24,098 bases of DNA, taken from CBFDBT01 sp965603115 (GTDB lineage Bacteria > Pseudomonadota > Alphaproteobacteria > Sphingomonadales > Kordiimonadaceae). The stretch spans positions 1-24,098 of the forward strand of contig CBFDBT010000022.1 of assembly GCA_965603115.1 (NCBI GenBank), given 5' to 3'. Each line of letters starts with the position of its first letter. The stretch's first letter is position 1. The position numbers and the translations under genes are program-made. The notes beneath the pieces were generated by a model that saw only the letters and a program-made list of their open reading frames with translations, ran no database searches and was not told the DNA's origin. Shown here piece by piece: positions 1 through 8,090 of this stretch.

Positions 1-845
1 AAATGCATATCAGACAGTTTCAGTACTTTTTCTCTCAACTCCGTAAATTTCTCGGTGGTGGAAAACTCAGGCACAAGATCACCCTCAAGTCCCCTCTTAA
101 AACCAGCAACACGCACAGCAAATTCCATGGCTTTTTGACCATCATCCCGCCCCTCAAGATTACGACCGAATTTACCAAATTGCTCTAGACGGGAACCGAC
201 ATACAAGGAAGCCGGCGAGCCGACAATCGCGGTAAAGCGTTCAGATATGCTAGTAACCCGCATTTGACTATCACATTCCCAGAACCAATCTGAGCTTGCT
301 CGAGCAAAGTCCTGAAACCTTGATTGCGCACGAGCCGTTTCCCTAACACCTTTATGGTGAGATGTTACATCCTCATATGTACCAGCAATGGCAATAACTT
401 CGCCTGCATCACAGCGCACAGGAATATGTCGACCTAATAGAACCAGGTCACGGCCATTTATACTGATATATTCATGAACTTTGACAGTTGTATCAGCTGA
501 CTGCACATCACCACATATCTTCTCCATGGCTGGCGAGATAACGCGCCCCATAAGCGAAGTGGGCCCTGGAGAAAGCGTGCCGGCATCAAGACCTGAGTAT
601 AGTTTTTCGTAACGATTATTTGCGTGAATAAGAGTGCCATCAAGGGCTGCGATATAAAAAGGAAGTGTTTCGTCAACAATGATACGGTTCACAAGACTTA
701 AAGATTGCTCATTGGCAGCTGCATCGCGTGCATCACTACGAGAAACGCTGGCACCAAAAGCCGCTTCATCGCTACTTCGCAACTGCTCCCGCTTACGATG
801 AAGACTCACTACAGAATCTTTGTTGTCCACTATCTTTTTATTCAT
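1..845 (-). CDS. PAS-domain signalling protein, N-terminal part (cut by left edge)
   Basis: About 281 codons are visible and the frame stays open to the window edge, so the C-terminal output domain is missing. I translated this frame by hand. A hydrophilic N-terminus of about 50 residues is followed by a PAS-like stretch (about 55-165; IIVDETLPFYIAALDG) that ends in a GTYEDVT motif typical of a PAS/PAC end. A second PAS starts near 178 (RFQDFARASSDWFWECD), a form common in alphaproteobacterial sensor kinases and GGDEF/EAL proteins. No transmembrane segment is visible, so it is probably cytoplasmic. Two ATG codons stand in tandem (848 and 845); the second is chosen because GGGGGAG lies 5 nt before it. 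An in-frame TGA lies upstream. It sits 63 bp after the DUF2336 gene on the same strand, so co-transcription is likely. Whether the output is a histidine kinase, diguanylate cyclase or something else cannot be seen. Confidence 0.8.
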   Translation of the reverse strand, partial: MNKKIVDNKDSVVSLHRKREQLRSSDEAAFGASVSRSDARDAAANEQSLSLVNRIIVDETLPFYIAALDGTLIHANNRYEKLYSGLDAGTLSPGPTSLMGRVISPAMEKICGDVQSADTTVKVHEYISINGRDLVLLGRHIPVRCDAGEVIAIAGTYEDVTSHHKGVRETARAQSRFQDFARASSDWFWECDSQMRVTSISERFTAIVGSPASLYVGSRLEQFGKFGRNLEGRDDGQKAMEFAVRVAGFKRGLEGDLVPEFSTTEKFTELREKVLKLSDMH

Positions 846-908
846 CATCACTCCCCCGCACAGATTAAATCATTGCCTAAAATGATCAAATATTTAGCTG
901 TACTTATA

Positions 909-2024
909 TCAACTCACTTTTTCCAATTGGTCCACAGCAATCTGGTACGCATTATCGCGTTGCCATATTTCCAGTGCCCCTCTTGCAGTATCTTCGGTAA
1001 CAGAATCATATAAAACTAAAATGTCTTTTAAAACCCCAGGGGATTGAGTTTGCGACCCCCTCGCCTGAGACATAAGAAGAAAAACCGATGTAAATTGATT
1101 TCTGTCAACGCCTATGGCCCGCGCAAGAATAGCAAAACTCTGCCCGCCAGGGTCATTAAATATCCGCCAAGTCGTCTTAAAATCAATATGTCCAAGTTCA
1201 GCGAGACCGGCCACAAATATGGCTATCCGCTGCTGACGCAAACTGTTTGTTAAAAAATGCATCGTCAATTCATCATTTTCATGCATGCGGCGCATCAATT
1301 TTTGGGCCTTCACATAAGCACCATCTTCTCCGTCTTGTTCAACAAGAACAGATTTAGCAGCCCGCTTAACAGCCACTTCAATCGACACAGGGTCAACATC
1401 AAAATCAGTAAGAATTTTCTTGCGAAGCGCAGCAGATACCCACCAATACATTTTATAAGCCAACTCACCAGATAAGTCAGAGCGCATCAAAAGTGGCTCT
1501 TGAAAACGATCAACACGACGCGATTCCGTAACCATATATTCCATCGCACGCTTGGAAATATTACTATCGTGATTATTCAGCAAAGCCTCTAGAACATCTT
1601 CACTTCCATATTCAACGAGGGCGTCACTGACTTGCTCTGACAAATCAACACGCATGGTGATCGCCATGCGGTGCTCATCTGTTCTCATACGAATAATTTC
1701 GATTAAATCAGGATCCTTCAGTAATTCAGACTGCTCTAACAAAGGGCGCGCTATTTCTACGGCATCATTAGCAAGTAATTTAGCCACTTCTGGCAAGTCA
1801 ACGCCAGACCGCAATAAAACATCCGCCAACTCTTTGCGAACATCGGCCTCTACTTGCAAAATCAATTTACTTAAAATTTCCGACATCAAGGCACGTTCGT
1901 GCTCAGACAGGCGCCCTTCATCTGACAAAAAAAGGTCAGTGATGTTTTCTACCAATTGCGAACGCGACGCGTCAGACCGTGACTTCGCTAAACTCAACAA
2001 TTCTACAATATCTTTTGTAGCCAT
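909..2024 (-). CDS. DUF2336 domain protein (371 aa)
   Basis: This is a soluble, almost wholly alpha-helical protein. It matches my recollection of DUF2336, a family found largely in Alphaproteobacteria with no established biochemical function. Visible family-like features are the N-terminal helix (VELLSLAKSRSDASR), the following ERALMSEILSKLI segment, and repeated helical units reminiscent of HEAT/ARM repeats: EVRKEL-like helices, then NHDSNISKRAMEYMV, then VSAALRKKIL near the middle. No signal peptide, membrane segment or catalytic motif is seen. The start is well supported, with GAGGAAATACA directly before the ATG. The gene follows a long AT-rich regulatory gap and precedes the PAS-domain gene, so the pair may form a two-gene signalling operon. 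A signalling or scaffold role is inference from context only. Confidence 0.8.
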   Translation of the reverse strand: MATKDIVELLSLAKSRSDASRSQLVENITDLFLSDEGRLSEHERALMSEILSKLILQVEADVRKELADVLLRSGVDLPEVAKLLANDAVEIARPLLEQSELLKDPDLIEIIRMRTDEHRMAITMRVDLSEQVSDALVEYGSEDVLEALLNNHDSNISKRAMEYMVTESRRVDRFQEPLLMRSDLSGELAYKMYWWVSAALRKKILTDFDVDPVSIEVAVKRAAKSVLVEQDGEDGAYVKAQKLMRRMHENDELTMHFLTNSLRQQRIAIFVAGLAELGHIDFKTTWRIFNDPGGQSFAILARAIGVDRNQFTSVFLLMSQARGSQTQSPGVLKDILVLYDSVTEDTARGALEIWQRDNAYQIAVDQLEKVS

Positions 2025-2132
2025 TGTATTTCCTCATCAGACAACTACTTCAGCAACCCAAATCGCAACTCATTTTTTCGAATTGAAACTCGAAATGAAA
2101 CGAATTCGTCACTAGTAAAGTGAATCATGCGG

Positions 2133-2150
2133 GATTCTTTAATAAGAATC
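2133..2150. repeat. Perfect inverted repeat GATTCTT-TAAT-AAGAATC
   Basis: Two 7-bp arms separated by 4 bp, each arm ending in a GANTC site. It is enclosed by a wider inverted pair, TAAAGTG (2116-2122) and CACTTTA (2153-2159). It lies about 110 bp upstream of the DUF2336 start, so it could be an operator. A T-run follows on the plus strand (2165-2172), but no plus-strand gene precedes it, so a terminator role is unlikely. Confidence 0.5.
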
Positions 2151-2270
2151 AACACTTTAGATATATTTTTTTACAAAAAACCCTCTTACGACTCAAAAAC
2201 CACCATATATTGACTCTTCGATTCGATTGGATATCACATATAGTAGCGAAGAGAATTAAATAAAAACAAA

Positions 2271-2298
2271 CGAATCATGTGATTTTTTGATTGATTCG
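2271..2298. repeat. Inverted repeat CGAATCA ... TGATTCG
   Basis: Perfect 7-bp arms (2271-2277 and 2292-2298), each containing a GANTC site. A nested AATCA-TG-TGATT repeat lies at 2273-2284. This is operator-like in form; which protein might bind is unknown. Confidence 0.45.
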
Positions 2299-2369
2299 TA
2301 TTAAAAAATTCAAAAATAGAGCGACGCGAAGAAATTGTACCAGTAAAACTATATACCTGAATTAGCCCA

Positions 2370-2855
2370 CTAAAGAGCACGACTTGATACAAAAAGACCG
2401 TCAATATAGAAAAGTGGGTCGCCTTTACCCTTAGTAATTTCTTTAATATCAGCTAGGATAACACCGTGGGTACCCACGTCCTCTATGCTCTGCACGTCAC
2501 ACTTGAAAGAAACTAATGCATCTTCCAAAACAGGGATTTTATTAGAATGATCCCAATTTCCTATGTGAAATCTATCGTCTTCAGCATCACCGCCCATACC
2601 AGCGAACACTTCTGCTAGCTCTTTGTGATCAGCACACAGAGTATTTATCACCAGTGCTCCACTTTCTTGAATAGATTTAAATGTAATGCCTGTTTTATTG
2701 ACACAAGCGAGTAAACGAGGTGGCTCAGCTGTAACAGAACAAACAGCAGTTGCCGTTAAACCATAGCTCTGTCCATTTAGATGCGTGGTGATCACATTTA
2801 CAGCACCACCCAACTGACGCATTCCAGCACGAAAATCTTTTGAACTCACGCTCAT
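2370..2855 (-). CDS. Flavin reductase-like FMN-binding domain protein (161 aa)
   Basis: A single-domain protein of the flavin-reductase / DIM6-NTAB family. Members use NAD(P)H to reduce FMN or FAD for a partner monooxygenase, or simply bind FMN. Family features in order are the N-terminal FRAGMRQLGGAVNVITT, the GLTATAVCSVTAEPPRLLACVN segment shape (GxTATAxxSVxxxPP) around residues 32-54, NTLCADH near 91-97, and C-terminal HGVILADI and PLFYIDGLF. The length fits HpaC-type small reductases. The start is supported by GGAG 6 nt upstream of the ATG. It lies 96 bp after flgL on the same strand. No monooxygenase is nearby, so the partner is unknown, and its place beside flagellar genes need not mean a flagellar role. 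Confidence 0.85.
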   Translation of the reverse strand: MSVSSKDFRAGMRQLGGAVNVITTHLNGQSYGLTATAVCSVTAEPPRLLACVNKTGITFKSIQESGALVINTLCADHKELAEVFAGMGGDAEDDRFHIGNWDHSNKIPVLEDALVSFKCDVQSIEDVGTHGVILADIKEITKGKGDPLFYIDGLFVSSRAL

Positions 2856-2951
2856 TCATCACTCCAATTCCACATATCTATTTGCTACTGTTGTAACAAA
2901 AGGGCATTTAGAGACTGTAAGTAAGATTATTTTACTCAGAAATCAAAGTAT

Positions 2952-3875
2952 TTATAGGAAATTCATTAAGGACAGATTACCTAATTGGCTGATGGCGCGG
3001 TAACTCGCCTCCAGCGCAAGCTGATCTTTATTCAAGTCAGTTATGGCTTCCGCCATATTTACATCTTCAATATCAGCAATGAATGTTTCAAGAAAAATGC
3101 TTGTATCGACGTGCTGGCTTTCAACCACATCCAACCGTTTAAATCCAAGCCCGTTGGTGACCTGAAGCTGTTGAATTCCAGCTATAGCGTTGCCAATATT
3201 TGCCAATTCTGTTTTCAAATAAGCGACTTGAGTGGGCGTTAAATTTCCGTCTAGAGGGCCGCCCCCACCTGTATGATAAACCTGCATATCTTTTAGGACT
3301 GTAAATATATCCTGCCCAACCTCATTGGCCAGAACACCAAACTCCATCTCCACACCGTCGGCAATACGACCGACAAATTTGTCTTGTGAATTTGTAAACA
3401 CATCAGAAACAGCCGGCAGGGCAACCATATTAGCAAAATCTGTTTCCTGTACTGGGACCACACCTGTTTTAGAGCCTGAAAAAATATAAGAGCCGCCAAT
3501 ACTTGTATTAATTGCATTACTAATAAAAGAATAGGTTTGATCTAGCATTGCACCCATGCCTTCAGTCGTAGACTGACCAATGGCTATACGTACGAAGTCT
3601 TCAAGTTCGCGAGCAGCGTCTAATATTCCACCAAGCTGCACATCATAGGCATCCATTTTTCCTCTGATTGTTTTGATTGTCGCCTCATAGGACTCTGTTC
3701 TGGATGAAAAAGCCCGAGCTCCAAGAGATGTATTAGTAAAACCTGCTAGACCAGCAAAATCATCAGCAATTTTGCCTGTGGTTACTTGTCTTTGACCATC
3801 AAAAACCCTCTCCTGATTAGTCATCAGGTGCTGAATCAATATTTGTTGCTGGCCAAAACTTGAAACTCTTACCAT
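2952..3875 (-). CDS. flgL: Flagellar hook-associated protein 3 (FlgL)
   Basis: FlgL is the second hook-filament junction protein, sitting between FlgK and the flagellin filament after export by the flagellar type III system. At 307 aa it has a normal length. It shows the flagellin-like helical N-terminus (VSSFGQQQILIQHLM, then LSTG-like VTTGKIADDF) and the matching C-terminal helix (MAEAITDLNKDQLALEASYR, ending LSLMNFL). The middle contains GGSYIFSGSKT, a stretch shared by FlgL proteins. There is no signal peptide, as expected. AAGGAG precedes the ATG. It starts 10 bp after flgK and is surely co-transcribed with it from the sigma-54 promoter upstream. Confidence 0.95.
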   Translation of the reverse strand: MVRVSSFGQQQILIQHLMTNQERVFDGQRQVTTGKIADDFAGLAGFTNTSLGARAFSSRTESYEATIKTIRGKMDAYDVQLGGILDAARELEDFVRIAIGQSTTEGMGAMLDQTYSFISNAINTSIGGSYIFSGSKTGVVPVQETDFANMVALPAVSDVFTNSQDKFVGRIADGVEMEFGVLANEVGQDIFTVLKDMQVYHTGGGGPLDGNLTPTQVAYLKTELANIGNAIAGIQQLQVTNGLGFKRLDVVESQHVDTSIFLETFIADIEDVNMAEAITDLNKDQLALEASYRAISQLGNLSLMNFL

Positions 3876-3885
3876 CTCACTCTCC

Positions 3886-6000
3886 TTAAACCACTCTCAG
3901 TAATGTATCAAAAAGCTCTTGCGCTGAGGTCAGCATACGCGCGGATGCGCTATATGCATTTTGATAAACCACCATATTTGCTAATTCTTCGTCAAGATTT
4001 ACGCCACCAACGTCCATACGTCTTTTAGCAAGCTCATTTTTGGTACTGGTATAATCCTGAGATAAATTCGTCGCTCTATTGGCCATCTGTCCCGCATTAC
4101 CAAGAACCTGGTTCATATATTGTGAAAGGGTTGCATTGGCCTCGCTTAATTCGCCTGCCGCGCGGAAATTAACCGGCTTGATTTCAAAATCCTGAAACCT
4201 CAGAGCGCCGGCTTGGTCCCCAAAAGTAATCGCTGTTTCCCCTGCAAGTGCACTGTTATTAAATTGGGACATGGATAATAAATTGAGATCAAGATCGACA
4301 CGCTTTTCTATGCCTAAATCTTTGGCGGCATCCATATAATATTTATACCCCATACCAAAAAGATCCGTAAAGGGAACATTTGTACCATTCACATTGGTAG
4401 AATCTGTAACAACAGTGAGCCTTACACCCGGATAAGCAGGGTTTTCAGTCCAGCTTAAAGTGCCATCTGCTCCAAGTGTAAATGTAAAATAAGCGCCCAA
4501 ACCGGCAGCATTATTCAATTCACCAACCATATCAGCAAAAGTCGTACCCGTAGCAGGCACTGCTACACTGGCTACACTGCGACCATAAGCATCTACCACC
4601 TCAAAGGTCGCAGCTTGCGGGCCTACCATGCCATGTGCATCTGTACCAGTAAATCCAGTCTCGTAATAGCCAAACTGATCTGAAGTGATTAGATCGTTCA
4701 TACCAAAATAATGTGAAAACCCACGCCCAGACAATTGACTTGGTGTAGTAACATCATCAGATATAACAACACCATTAGCGGCGTTAGTGGCAGTAAAAGT
4801 CATTACGCCTCCAACAAGGCTTAATGTCCCAGCCCCAGCGAGGCCCGCATTTACCTGAGCAATCAACGTAGCATAATCCGCAGGAGGCGCTCCATCAAAA
4901 TCAACCGTATGCTTGCCCACTAGATTATTATTTGCGTCTGTAATTGCAAAATTAACTATACCAGTAAAATTAGGAACACTTGTACCAGTGATTGCTGTTT
5001 GCCGTCCCACGAGCTCATTTGGTGCCGGTACAGCGCTCAAAGAGTTATGAACCGCATTGAATTGATCTCTTAAATTAGCCCCCAGTTCACCAACGGTCAG
5101 AGCATAATCACGCAATTGAACATCCCGCAAATCCAACAGTCCACGCAAACTACCTGAGGAAATACTCGCATCATAATCTCTGCCAGGTTCAATTAATTCT
5201 TTTGTATCACGGTCAACACGATATATCTGAATAAGCGGATAATCGGTCTCAGCTGTAGATGTGCCAGGAGATTTATAACCAAGCTTGTAAAGTGACCTAT
5301 CAATAAGGATTTGACCCGTATCACCACTAACAATAACCGTTCCATCGGCATTATAATTTACATTAATCGAGATATACTTTGAAATCTCAGCAAGAGCTGC
5401 ATCCATTTGCCCTTCAAGGGCTCCTCCAGAATTACCAGACAATTTCTCTGCTGCAATCAATGGGTTAAGTGCATGAACGCGCTCCAACTGAATATTAAGA
5501 ACTTCTATTTGGTCAGTAATCCGTTTACTGGCATCACCACGCAGTACCTGTATGGTTTCTGCTAACTGAGAAATCCCTTGAAGGGTACTATCAATATCCG
5601 CAAGCCACCCTTGACGACGAAGAGTGTCAGAAGGGTTAAGTGTTAGGTCTGCTAAGGAGGTATAGACTTGATTTAAACGTCCAGCTAAGGAGTTGTCTGA
5701 ATCTGGCGCGCCTAACTGTCCTTGAATCCGGTCATGGAAAGACGACTGAATGTCATATTGTCCACTGTTTGAAATAGCTGAGCGATAAGCTGAGTTAAGA
5801 TAGGTATCTACAACTCTATAAATTGTATCAATCTGCACACCAGCAGCCTCACCCTGTAGGACTAAAGCCGAAGTGGCAATATCAAGGCGACTGTAGTCTT
5901 CTGTATTAACGTTAGCGATATTATTGGCAGTAACAGAAAGAGAGGCCTGACTGGTAAATAGACCAGATAAAGATGAATTGATAATTGAATCTATTGACAT
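3886..6000 (-). CDS. flgK: Flagellar hook-associated protein 1 (FlgK), 704 aa
   Basis: FlgK is the first hook-filament junction protein, exported through the flagellar channel and placed on the hook tip. The N-terminus has the conserved rod/hook signature (SLSGLFTSQASLSVTANNIA, then NVNTEDYSR), and the C-terminus has the FlgK end motif (DEELANMVVYQNAYSASARM, then AQELFDTLLRVV). The protein is longer than the roughly 550 aa of enteric FlgK. The extra length is in the middle, where two similar modules of about 90 residues (about 346-435 and 464-551) each start with a TGIVNFAITDA- or AATFEVVDA-like strand and end in an FGM motif. GGAG precedes the ATG. Transcription is predicted from the sigma-54 site at 6227-6241. 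Confidence 0.96.
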   Translation of the reverse strand: MSIDSIINSSLSGLFTSQASLSVTANNIANVNTEDYSRLDIATSALVLQGEAAGVQIDTIYRVVDTYLNSAYRSAISNSGQYDIQSSFHDRIQGQLGAPDSDNSLAGRLNQVYTSLADLTLNPSDTLRRQGWLADIDSTLQGISQLAETIQVLRGDASKRITDQIEVLNIQLERVHALNPLIAAEKLSGNSGGALEGQMDAALAEISKYISINVNYNADGTVIVSGDTGQILIDRSLYKLGYKSPGTSTAETDYPLIQIYRVDRDTKELIEPGRDYDASISSGSLRGLLDLRDVQLRDYALTVGELGANLRDQFNAVHNSLSAVPAPNELVGRQTAITGTSVPNFTGIVNFAITDANNNLVGKHTVDFDGAPPADYATLIAQVNAGLAGAGTLSLVGGVMTFTATNAANGVVISDDVTTPSQLSGRGFSHYFGMNDLITSDQFGYYETGFTGTDAHGMVGPQAATFEVVDAYGRSVASVAVPATGTTFADMVGELNNAAGLGAYFTFTLGADGTLSWTENPAYPGVRLTVVTDSTNVNGTNVPFTDLFGMGYKYYMDAAKDLGIEKRVDLDLNLLSMSQFNNSALAGETAITFGDQAGALRFQDFEIKPVNFRAAGELSEANATLSQYMNQVLGNAGQMANRATNLSQDYTSTKNELAKRRMDVGGVNLDEELANMVVYQNAYSASARMLTSAQELFDTLLRVV

Positions 6001-6193
6001 GTTAACACTCCACTAAATCTGATTTTAGCAGGTGAAATGGCAATTTCTTCCCCAAAAGCAAGTGGGAATGAGGCAAGAGATACCATACAGAAATGGAGAT
6101 ACCCATTAAGTATTACCCTAACGGATTTTTCAGATATATATAATAATTTCAACAACATAGCTGTCATAACCTCGACATCTCCAGTAAAATACT

Positions 6194-6209
6194 AATAACT
6201 TTCGTTATT
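6194..6209. repeat. Inverted repeat AATAAC-TTTC-GTTATT in the flgK leader
   Basis: Perfect 6-bp arms with a 4-nt spacer. If transcription starts near 6215 on the minus strand, this lies at roughly +6 to +21 of the flgK message. It could be an RNA hairpin or a protein-binding site near the promoter. Its small size and AT-richness make chance possible. Confidence 0.35.
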
Positions 6210-6226
6210 TATATACAGATGAAAAT

Positions 6227-6241
6227 GCAATGGTTGTGCCA
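6227..6241 (-). promoter_or_regulatory. Sigma-54 promoter for flgK-flgL
   Basis: Read on the minus strand the sequence is TGGCAC-AACCA-TTGC, an exact match to the sigma-54 (RpoN) consensus TGGCAC-N5-TTGC with GG and GC at -24/-12. The predicted start near 6215 gives a leader of about 215 nt to the flgK ATG. Sigma-54 control of middle/late flagellar genes, activated by FlbD-type enhancer binding proteins, is established in Caulobacter and relatives. The activator site has not been identified here. Confidence 0.85.
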
Positions 6242-6287
6242 AGTTGCGCCCATTGTAGAAATTTGAGAGCTGGATTGCTTTCTATTG

Positions 6288-8051
6288 CTAGTGCAGCTTT
6301 ATTTTTTCACGCTCAATATAACGGTCTATCTGCGCCTCTAAAATGCTAAGTGGAATGCTGCCGGCTTCAAGAATAGCATCGTGAAATGTGCGAACATCGA
6401 AGTTTGGCCCCAGTTCTGACTTTGCCTTTTCGCGAAGTTCTAAAATCTTTAACTCACCCATTTTATAGGCTAGGGCTTGCCCCGGCCATGCAATATAACG
6501 GTCAACCTCTGTCCTGACATTGTGTTTTGAAAGAGCCGAGTTATCTTCCATAAACTTAATTGCCTCAGCCCTAGTCATATCCATATAATGCATACCTGTA
6601 TCAACAACTAAGCGCAGAGCCCTCCACATTTCATAGCTCAATCGGCCAAAGTTCTCATAAGGCGTTTCATAAATCCCAATATCAATTCCAAGTTTTTCAC
6701 AGTAAAGACCCCATCCTTCCCCAAAAGCATGCGTTCCTGCAGAATTTCTAAAAGCTGGCAAGTTTTTCATTTCTTTGCGCAAGGCATTTTGGTGGTGATG
6801 CCCTGGCACACCTTCATGTAAAGTGAGCGCTGGCAGAGCATAAAGAGGCCTAACCTTTAACTTATAGGTATTCACCCAATATTCTCCACCCTTCGGTGCA
6901 GAAAGCGGTGACCCTGAATAACGGCCAGTGGTATAATTAGGTGCAATGGATGCTGGGACAGGCTCTACGCCGTAAGGTTGCCGCGGTAATTTTGTAAACA
7001 GCGAAGGCATCTTATGATCAATGCGTTTTGCAATATACGAGGCATGCATAAGTAATTCTTTGGCGGTTTTAGCATAGAATTGAGGATCAGTTCTAAGAAA
7101 GGTTATAAAGTCCTGAAATGAGCCCTCAAAATTAACTTCCCTGATAATGGCATCCATCTCGGCTCGAATACGAGCCACTTCGGCTAGGCCCAAAGCATGT
7201 ATATCTTCTGGCGATATTTCAAGGGTAGTATAATAACGAACCATGTCTTCGTATAGCGCCTTACCACCGCTTACTTTTGACACACCAATAGTTTGTCTGG
7301 ACTGGGGGTGATATTCATTCACCATAAAATCTCTAAGCTTTTGAAAAGATGGAATAACCAAAGTCATAATGACATCATTTGCCTGACTTCTCAAACGGGC
7401 CTGGTCTTCCATGCTAATTGCTTGTGTCATAGAAACGAAAGGCCCATAAAATCCACTGCCATCCACTTTCTCAACCAATTCCGCATCGAAGGTTGGCATC
7501 AATCCGTCCAAGACCACGCGCGGCATGGTATACCCTTCAGTCATACCAAGTCTTAAATTCTCAATTTGTTCATCAAAATAACGAGGATAGTCTCGAAGTC
7601 TTTCGATATAGAATTCAAAATCTTCTACTTTATTGAAAGTCATAGACAGCCAACTGCGTGACAAGCCTGAATGAAAACCACTATCACTTTGAAGCGGCAA
7701 TCTCCAAAGTCTGTGTTTGCCATATAGAATTCTATTACTAATCATAGAAACAAAAAGATCGTAATTTAACTTGTTTTCATCGGTCAGAGCAGTGCGGTCA
7801 ATTAATTTAATTTGCTTAAGAAACTGTCTATTTTGAGTTTCTTTGCGAGCATATACCGAGGGTAATACCGAGGGCATTTTCGCAACTCTAACACCATCAG
7901 GACGTACCGCCTGAGGGTTTTCGCTATAATAAACAGCCCGTTCAAGAGAAAATACTTCAAATAGCATGTCTTTAGAGGATTTTTCTTGTGCAACAACAGC
8001 TTGTGGCGTGCAGAGCAAAACACTTAAAAGAACCAACTTTAATTTTCTCAT
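6288..8051 (-). CDS. Exported DUF885 metallopeptidase-like protein (587 aa)
   Basis: A DUF885 family protein, predicted zinc-dependent and related in fold to M3/M32-type peptidases, usually of unknown substrate. A signal peptide is clear: MRKLKLVLLSVLLCTPQAVVA with likely cleavage after residue 21 (AVVA-Q), so it acts in the periplasm or outside. There is no lipobox at the cleavage site. The family signature HEGVPGHHHQ is at 412-421, giving the HExxxH zinc site, and the downstream glutamate motif FGEGWGLYCEKLG is at 443-455. Length fits the family (about 550-620 aa). CGGAGATAAGCT precedes the ATG. It starts 39 bp after the receiver gene on the same strand with no terminator between, so it may be read through from that cluster; its stop lies 46 bp before the flgK sigma-54 promoter. 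Confidence 0.88.
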   Translation of the reverse strand: MRKLKLVLLSVLLCTPQAVVAQEKSSKDMLFEVFSLERAVYYSENPQAVRPDGVRVAKMPSVLPSVYARKETQNRQFLKQIKLIDRTALTDENKLNYDLFVSMISNRILYGKHRLWRLPLQSDSGFHSGLSRSWLSMTFNKVEDFEFYIERLRDYPRYFDEQIENLRLGMTEGYTMPRVVLDGLMPTFDAELVEKVDGSGFYGPFVSMTQAISMEDQARLRSQANDVIMTLVIPSFQKLRDFMVNEYHPQSRQTIGVSKVSGGKALYEDMVRYYTTLEISPEDIHALGLAEVARIRAEMDAIIREVNFEGSFQDFITFLRTDPQFYAKTAKELLMHASYIAKRIDHKMPSLFTKLPRQPYGVEPVPASIAPNYTTGRYSGSPLSAPKGGEYWVNTYKLKVRPLYALPALTLHEGVPGHHHQNALRKEMKNLPAFRNSAGTHAFGEGWGLYCEKLGIDIGIYETPYENFGRLSYEMWRALRLVVDTGMHYMDMTRAEAIKFMEDNSALSKHNVRTEVDRYIAWPGQALAYKMGELKILELREKAKSELGPNFDVRTFHDAILEAGSIPLSILEAQIDRYIEREKIKLH

Positions 8052-8090
8052 AGCTTATCTCCGATAGTATTTAATAATTCATATAATATT

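Larger units (their letters stand above)
2025..2369. promoter_or_regulatory. 345-bp AT-rich gene-free gap with eight GANTC sites and inverted repeats
   Basis: No coding frame is credible here. The gap lies between the flavin-reductase-like gene and the DUF2336 gene, both read leftward, so it should hold the DUF2336 promoter and the 3' end of the upstream transcript. GANTC (the CcrM methylation target in Alphaproteobacteria) occurs at 2122, 2133, 2146, 2190, 2212, 2220, 2272 and 2293, eight times in 176 bp. The gap also contains a 10-bp palindrome ACGAATTCGT (2100-2109) and the inverted repeats listed separately. I found no convincing -35/-10 pair, no DnaA box and no obvious terminator, so the regulatory role is inferred from position and motif density. 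Confidence 0.55.

Noticed and set aside
1654..2115. 153-codon open frame on the plus strand opposite the DUF2336 gene
   Set aside because: It lies antisense to a gene with a clear family match and good ribosome-binding site; its serine-rich composition is that of a shadow frame.
2160..2180. Terminator on the plus strand after the 2133-2150 hairpin
   Set aside because: No plus-strand gene lies upstream to be terminated, and the T-run is 14 or more bases from the hairpin.
2100..2350. Possible replication origin (AT-rich, GANTC-rich, repeats)
   Set aside because: No DnaA box (TTATCCACA-like), no CtrA site and no origin-associated gene (dnaA, hemE, parAB, repABC) nearby.
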